A DNA stretch of 64,000 bases from contig NZ_CP072141.1 in the NCBI RefSeq assembly GCF_019355555.1, forward strand, positions 3,466,001 through 3,530,000, read 5' to 3'. Under the pieces are notes generated by a model. It saw nothing but the letters and a program-made list of their open reading frames with translations, had not been told where the DNA came from and did not search any database. The DNA is from Rhizobium sp. L51/94. GTDB lineage: Bacteria; Pseudomonadota; Alphaproteobacteria; Rhizobiales; Rhizobiaceae. The number at the start of each line of letters is the position of its first letter. Position 1 is the first letter of the stretch. Both the position numbers and the translations under genes were made by a program. Positions 60,447 through 64,000 of the stretch are shown in pieces.

Positions 60447-61727
60447 ATGAACGCTGCAGCTTCCGACACGACGTTTACCGGCGAAAACGGCTTTCCGGTC
60501 GAGGAGCTGCGCGGCATGTTTCCGGCACTGCAGAAGGCCGGCGATTTTGTCTTTCTCGACAATGCCGGTGGCGCGCAGGTGCCGCAGGCTGTTGTCGACG
60601 CAGTTGCAAACCACCTCATCGACTTCAACGTCCAGCGCATGGCCAAATACCAGCACAGCCAAGGTGTCGACCGTAATCTCGATGAGGCACGCGTGACCGT
60701 TGGCTTGCTCGTCAACGCCTACCGACCGGAAGAAATCTCCTTCGGCCTAAACGCCACATCTTTCATCCGGCTCGTTAGCCTTGGCATTGCAAGGATGCTG
60801 GAGACACGCAACGAGATCATCGTCACCGACATGGACCATGACGCAAACATCGCCACCTGGATGGCGCTGGAGGCCGATGGCGCTAGGATCGTCTGGTGGC
60901 ACATGCGCGAAGACGGTACGCTGCATACGGATGATCTGAAGCCGCTGCTCTCGGAGCGCACCCGCCTCGTCGCCTGCACCGTCACGGCCCATTCGATCGG
61001 CACCATCGTCGATGTCAAGACGGTCGGGCAGTTGGCTCATGCCGCCGGCGCAGAAGTCTTTCTCGATAGCGTCCACTACGGCCCGCACAGCCTGATCGAT
61101 GTGCAGAACTGGAACTGCGACTATCTCGTCTGCTCCGGCTACAAGAATTTTTCGCCGCACATGGGGTTCCTGTGGGGCCGCTACGATGCGCTGGTGAAGC
61201 TGCCGACGTTCAAGGAAGACTTCATTCCGGATGTCCCGCCCTACAAGATCGAGGTCGGCACCTTCGCCTACGAGAACGTGGCCGGCATGAACGCTGCCGT
61301 CAAATATCTAGAAACCCTCGGCCGCCGCTTCCTGTCCGCCGGAGAACACTCCCGACGCGCTGCCATAGCCGCCGCCATGGGCGCCATCCGCGCCTATGAA
61401 ACGACCCTGTCGCGCGAATTGCTGGCAATCCTCAAGCGTCACGGCGCAGTGATCTACGGCATCTCCGACGAGACCAACATTGCCGGTCGCGTGCCGACAA
61501 TATGCTTCAACATCCCCGGCATCACGCCCCAGCAGATTGCCAGTGAAATGGGCGAAGCCGGCATCGGCCTGCGCGACGGCCACATGTTCGCCCCGCGTCT
61601 GATGAGACGTCTCGGGCTGACCATGGAACAGGGCGCGCTCAGGATTTCCATGGTGCACTACAACACCCTGGCGGAAGCCGCCCGCTTCGACCTAGTCCTC
61701 GGCAACATCATCGCCCGCCATCGGTGA
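60447..61727 (+). CDS. Cysteine desulfurase-like PLP enzyme (aminotransferase class V)
   Basis: 426 residues from the ATG at 60447. Conserved features are [18 protein letters not shown] near 37-54, the PLP-stacking/phosphate region [12 protein letters not shown], Asp207/His210 in [10 protein letters not shown], and the Schiff-base lysine Lys233 in [12 protein letters not shown]. This subgroup is annotated as cysteine-desulfurase-like. The SufS active-site cysteine loop was not seen, so the true reaction (desulfuration, lyase or other) is open. The adjacent monooxygenase (convergent) may share a pathway. Confidence 0.85.
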   Translation: MNAAASDTTFTGENGFPVEELRGMFPALQKAGDFVFLDNAGGAQVPQAVVDAVANHLIDFNVQRMAKYQHSQGVDRNLDEARVTVGLLVNAYRPEEISFGLNATSFIRLVSLGIARMLETRNEIIVTDMDHDANIATWMALEADGARIVWWHMREDGTLHTDDLKPLLSERTRLVACTVTAHSIGTIVDVKTVGQLAHAAGAEVFLDSVHYGPHSLIDVQNWNCDYLVCSGYKNFSPHMGFLWGRYDALVKLPTFKEDFIPDVPPYKIEVGTFAYENVAGMNAAVKYLETLGRRFLSAGEHSRRAAIAAAMGAIRAYETTLSRELLAILKRHGAVIYGISDETNIAGRVPTICFNIPGITPQQIASEMGEAGIGLRDGHMFAPRLMRRLGLTMEQGALRISMVHYNTLAEAARFDLVLGNIIARHR

Positions 61728-61736
61728 AATGCATTC

Positions 61737-62828
61737 TCACATCCGATACCCCGCCTGCTGCAGGATCGGCAGCACGCGGTCGCAGAAATATGGCAGTTCC
61801 TGCGTGTAGTTGACGAAGGAAAGGGCTATGCCGGCATAGCCTTTTTCGCTGATCTCGATCATTTCAGCGGCGATGCTCTCCGGCGTCCCGATCAGCGGAT
61901 AGCTTCCGGCACCACCTGCAAAGCGCTGGCGATAGCGGTCATAGGCTCCGGCATCATGCGATTGTGAGAACTCCTTCTTGCCTGCCATATGGGCATCGAC
62001 CGCCTCGTGATCGGCCATGGTGACGGCGTAGCGCACGTAATAATCCTGCGCTTCCTGCCGGCTCTCGCGGCAGACGACATGGCAGACGGTGTAGACGCCT
62101 ACATCCCGGCCTTTGGCCTCCGCCCGCTCGCGGATATCGGCAACCGGCTTTCCGGCATCCGCCATCTCCGTGAACGTGGTGAACAGGTAATCGCAATGGG
62201 CTGCGGCGAAATCCCGACCCGGACCGCCGAATGCTGCATTCATGGTCACCGGGCGAGGCATCTGCAGGCTCGCCGGCCGGCTGACTGCATCCTTCAGGCT
62301 GTAGTAGACACCGTTGAAATCGAAGGGCTGATCGGGGCCGTAGGCGCGCTCGACAATATCGAGCCACTCGGCTGCCTGATCATAGCCCTTCTCGACCAGG
62401 GGCGTGCCGAACATGCCGAATTCCTTCGGGTTCCAGCCGCAGACGATGTTGAGGCCTGCCCTGCCGCAGCTGACATGGTCGACCGTCGCCAGCGATTTTG
62501 CGGCGTAGAGCGGATGAACGAGTGGCACGTGGACTGTCATGAACAGGCCGATCTGCTTGGTCGAGGCGGCGAGCGCGGCTGCCCAGGTGAAAGTCTCGAA
62601 CGACCATTCGCGCACCCTGTTGCGGCCACCGAAACCGCGCCAGCGGGCAATCGGCAGCAGGAATTCCAGCCCGGCGCGGTCGGCGATCTTTGCCGCAGCA
62701 AGATTGTCCTCCCAGCTTGCCGTCCACCGCTCCGGCACATCGGTGATCGCCAGCCCACCATCGGCATTGGTCGAAAACACGCCAAGCTTCAGCTTGTTCG
62801 GCCCCTTGAGCGGATGCTGCTTGATCAT
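61737..62828 (-). CDS. LLM class flavin-dependent monooxygenase (bacterial luciferase family)
   Basis: 363 residues in a TIM-barrel luciferase-like fold. Visible are LKLGVFSTNADGGLAI, the RWRGFGGRNRVREWSFETFTWAAALAA segment and GRAGLNIVCGWNPKEFGMFG, which match the RutA/SsuD-type group C enzymes. These need reduced FMN from a separate reductase and cleave C-S, C-N or pyrimidine bonds. It is related to but not clearly RutA. GGGAG is 5-6 bases before the ATG. The RutF-like reductase at 36773 could be its partner, though far away. Confidence 0.86.
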   Translation of the reverse strand: MIKQHPLKGPNKLKLGVFSTNADGGLAITDVPERWTASWEDNLAAAKIADRAGLEFLLPIARWRGFGGRNRVREWSFETFTWAAALAASTKQIGLFMTVHVPLVHPLYAAKSLATVDHVSCGRAGLNIVCGWNPKEFGMFGTPLVEKGYDQAAEWLDIVERAYGPDQPFDFNGVYYSLKDAVSRPASLQMPRPVTMNAAFGGPGRDFAAAHCDYLFTTFTEMADAGKPVADIRERAEAKGRDVGVYTVCHVVCRESRQEAQDYYVRYAVTMADHEAVDAHMAGKKEFSQSHDAGAYDRYRQRFAGGAGSYPLIGTPESIAAEMIEISEKGYAGIALSFVNYTQELPYFCDRVLPILQQAGYRM

Positions 62829-62962
62829 GGTTTCTCCCTCACCTTTCCAGTCAGGCTACGTGCAGGATAAAATATTTCAAGCCTAAAATAGATTTCGCTT
62901 TCGCAGACTTTGCGTTTAGGTTTATCGGTGAACAAACCAATGCCGCCATCCGGGGATCCACC

Positions 62963-63724
62963 ATGACCAGTTTTCGCCAGCGCTGCCTCGACCGCGCTCC
63001 GCTGATCGGCACGTTCTCGGCCATCCCCCACCCTGTCGCCGTCGAAGTCGTGGCAATGGCAGGCGTCGATTTTCTCTGCATCGACTGGGAGCACGCGCAG
63101 ATCAGTCGCGAGCGCATCGAGGATCTCATCCGCGCCGCCGACGTGCATCGCGTGCCTGCAATTGTCCGGGTGCCCGGCCATGCGCCGGAATCCATCGCCG
63201 CCGTTCTCGATGCTGGAGCAGCCGGCGTGCTGGTGCCGCGCATCTCCAATGCCGCAGAGGCCACGGCCGCAGTGATGGCAACGCGGTACCCGCCGGTCGG
63301 CGAGCGAGGCGTCGGCCCAGGTCGAGCCGCAGCCTACGGCTATCGCATCCCGGACTACCTCGCGACAGCCAATGAATCCCTCGTTCTCGCCATCCAGGTC
63401 GAGACGGCTGAAGGCCTTGCCAACATCGCGGAGATCGCGGCCGTCGAGGGTGTCGATGTCATTTTCATCGGCCCCGGCGACCTGTCGGTGTCGATCGATG
63501 CACTCGGGCCAGATGGCAAGGACAGGCTCGACAAGGCCATTCATGCCATCACGGAAACGGCGCTTGCAGCCGGCCGGACTGTCGGCATTTTCCGTCCTTC
63601 GACATTCGATATCGCGACCTGGTCGGCGGCCGGCATCAGTTTCTTCCTGCTGGCCAGCGACACAATGTTTCTTGGAGCCGCCATGGCGGAAAACGCTGCA
63701 AAAGCGCGCAATTCTTGCGCTTAG
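62963..63724 (+). CDS. HpcH/HpaI family aldolase
   Basis: 253 residues in a TIM barrel of class II pyruvate aldolases. Visible are GVDFLCIDWEHAQIS (catalytic His44), PAIVRVPGHAPESIAAVLDAGAAGVLVPRI, and metal-ligand segments IQVETAEGLANI and IFIGPGDLSVSI. The family cleaves 4-hydroxy-2-oxo acids into pyruvate and an aldehyde. Divergent from the monooxygenase (134-base gap). Natural substrate unknown. GGGGAT precedes the ATG. Confidence 0.88.
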   Translation: MTSFRQRCLDRAPLIGTFSAIPHPVAVEVVAMAGVDFLCIDWEHAQISRERIEDLIRAADVHRVPAIVRVPGHAPESIAAVLDAGAAGVLVPRISNAAEATAAVMATRYPPVGERGVGPGRAAAYGYRIPDYLATANESLVLAIQVETAEGLANIAEIAAVEGVDVIFIGPGDLSVSIDALGPDGKDRLDKAIHAITETALAAGRTVGIFRPSTFDIATWSAAGISFFLLASDTMFLGAAMAENAAKARNSCA

Positions 63725-63876
63725 CAACAACCGATATTTAAGTTAGCAACATCAACGACTTGAAGCCAATTTTCAAACGTCAGAAATATGCTTTTTCCAG
63801 AGACTTTTTAAGCTTCAAATTTTTTTCTTGAAATGCCCTTCGTTTTGGATAACCATTCGAAATCAAGGGGTGATCC

Positions 63877-64000
63877 ATGCGTCTTCCGAAACTATCGGCG
63901 ACGTTCCGACATCTGAATTTCAAGGAAAAGACCGTGCCTTTACGAGCATCACCCGCAGCCGACAACGACCATTACGCTTTCGACGGCATCCGCGCCCAGA
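63877..64000 (+). CDS. Start of an unidentified gene (cut by window end)
   Basis: An ATG at 63877 preceded by AAGGGGTGATCC opens a frame to the window end (41 codons). The protein begins MRLPKLSATFRHLNFKEKTV and continues with a hydrophilic stretch including HYAFDGIRAQ. The strong ribosome site and codon use support a real gene. Too little is present to assign a family. Confidence 0.6.
   Translation, partial: MRLPKLSATFRHLNFKEKTVPLRASPAADNDHYAFDGIRAQ

Overview
The window is high-GC alphaproteobacterial chromosome, most likely from the family Rhizobiaceae (Rhizobium/Agrobacterium/Ensifer-like). The main support is a compact CtrA cell-cycle locus (sciP, fliJ-like, ctrA, chpT, eipA) with GANTC methylation sites upstream of ctrA. 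An rpoH/purA segment, an Omp2b-type porin, a DUF2793 protein, an LpsL-type epimerase and a RIME-like palindromic repeat agree with this. I saw no rRNA, tRNA, insertion sequence, prophage or CRISPR array.

Layout. 1-2231: end of a branched-chain amino acid ABC operon (livH, partial livM). 2539-10259: methylated-glycine catabolism, with sarcosine oxidase soxBDAG followed by a dimethylglycine/sarcosine dehydrogenase-like enzyme. 10585-14467: a polysaccharide deacetylase and a glycosyltransferase that overlap tail to tail, an AT-rich gap, a CysQ-like phosphatase and a DUF2793 protein. 14612-20668: the cell-cycle locus, including a possibly broken small gene, SciP, a PqiA-like protein, a FliJ-like protein, CtrA, a single-domain response regulator, ChpT, EipA and an anchored coiled-coil protein. 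20665-27972: housekeeping genes (TrmH-family methyltransferase, RluD-type pseudouridine synthase, RpoH, a large anchored low-complexity protein, PurA).

28203-35490: a PotABCD-type ABC transporter with a hydantoin-racemase-like enzyme, a divergent GntR/FCD regulator with a palindromic operator candidate, and a cytosine-deaminase-like amidohydrolase with changed active-site residues. 35765-44041: LpsL-type epimerase, RutF-like flavin reductase, DMT exporter, an MhqO/MhqD-like pair, two ArsR regulators, a porin and Ung. 44134-51414: a second dimethylglycine-dehydrogenase-like enzyme in an operon with a choline-kinase-like protein that has no ordinary start codon, a LysR/YeiH pair, and a PAS-GGDEF-EAL protein. 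51652-59971: an RND efflux operon headed by an alpha/beta hydrolase and faced by a LysR regulator, then an AraC/DMT pair.

59972-60446 holds no conventional gene. It contains a predicted four-way-junction RNA ending in a near-perfect Shine-Dalgarno and a 29-codon reading frame with a terminator inside its 3' end. A second terminator and tiny frame face it from the other strand. This is the best candidate for an undescribed element. 60447-64000: a cysteine-desulfurase-like PLP enzyme, a flavin-dependent monooxygenase, an HpcH/HpaI-type aldolase and the start of an unidentified gene.

The window reads as ordinary core genome rich in catabolic and transport functions, with a few small unexplained elements rather than one large accessory island.
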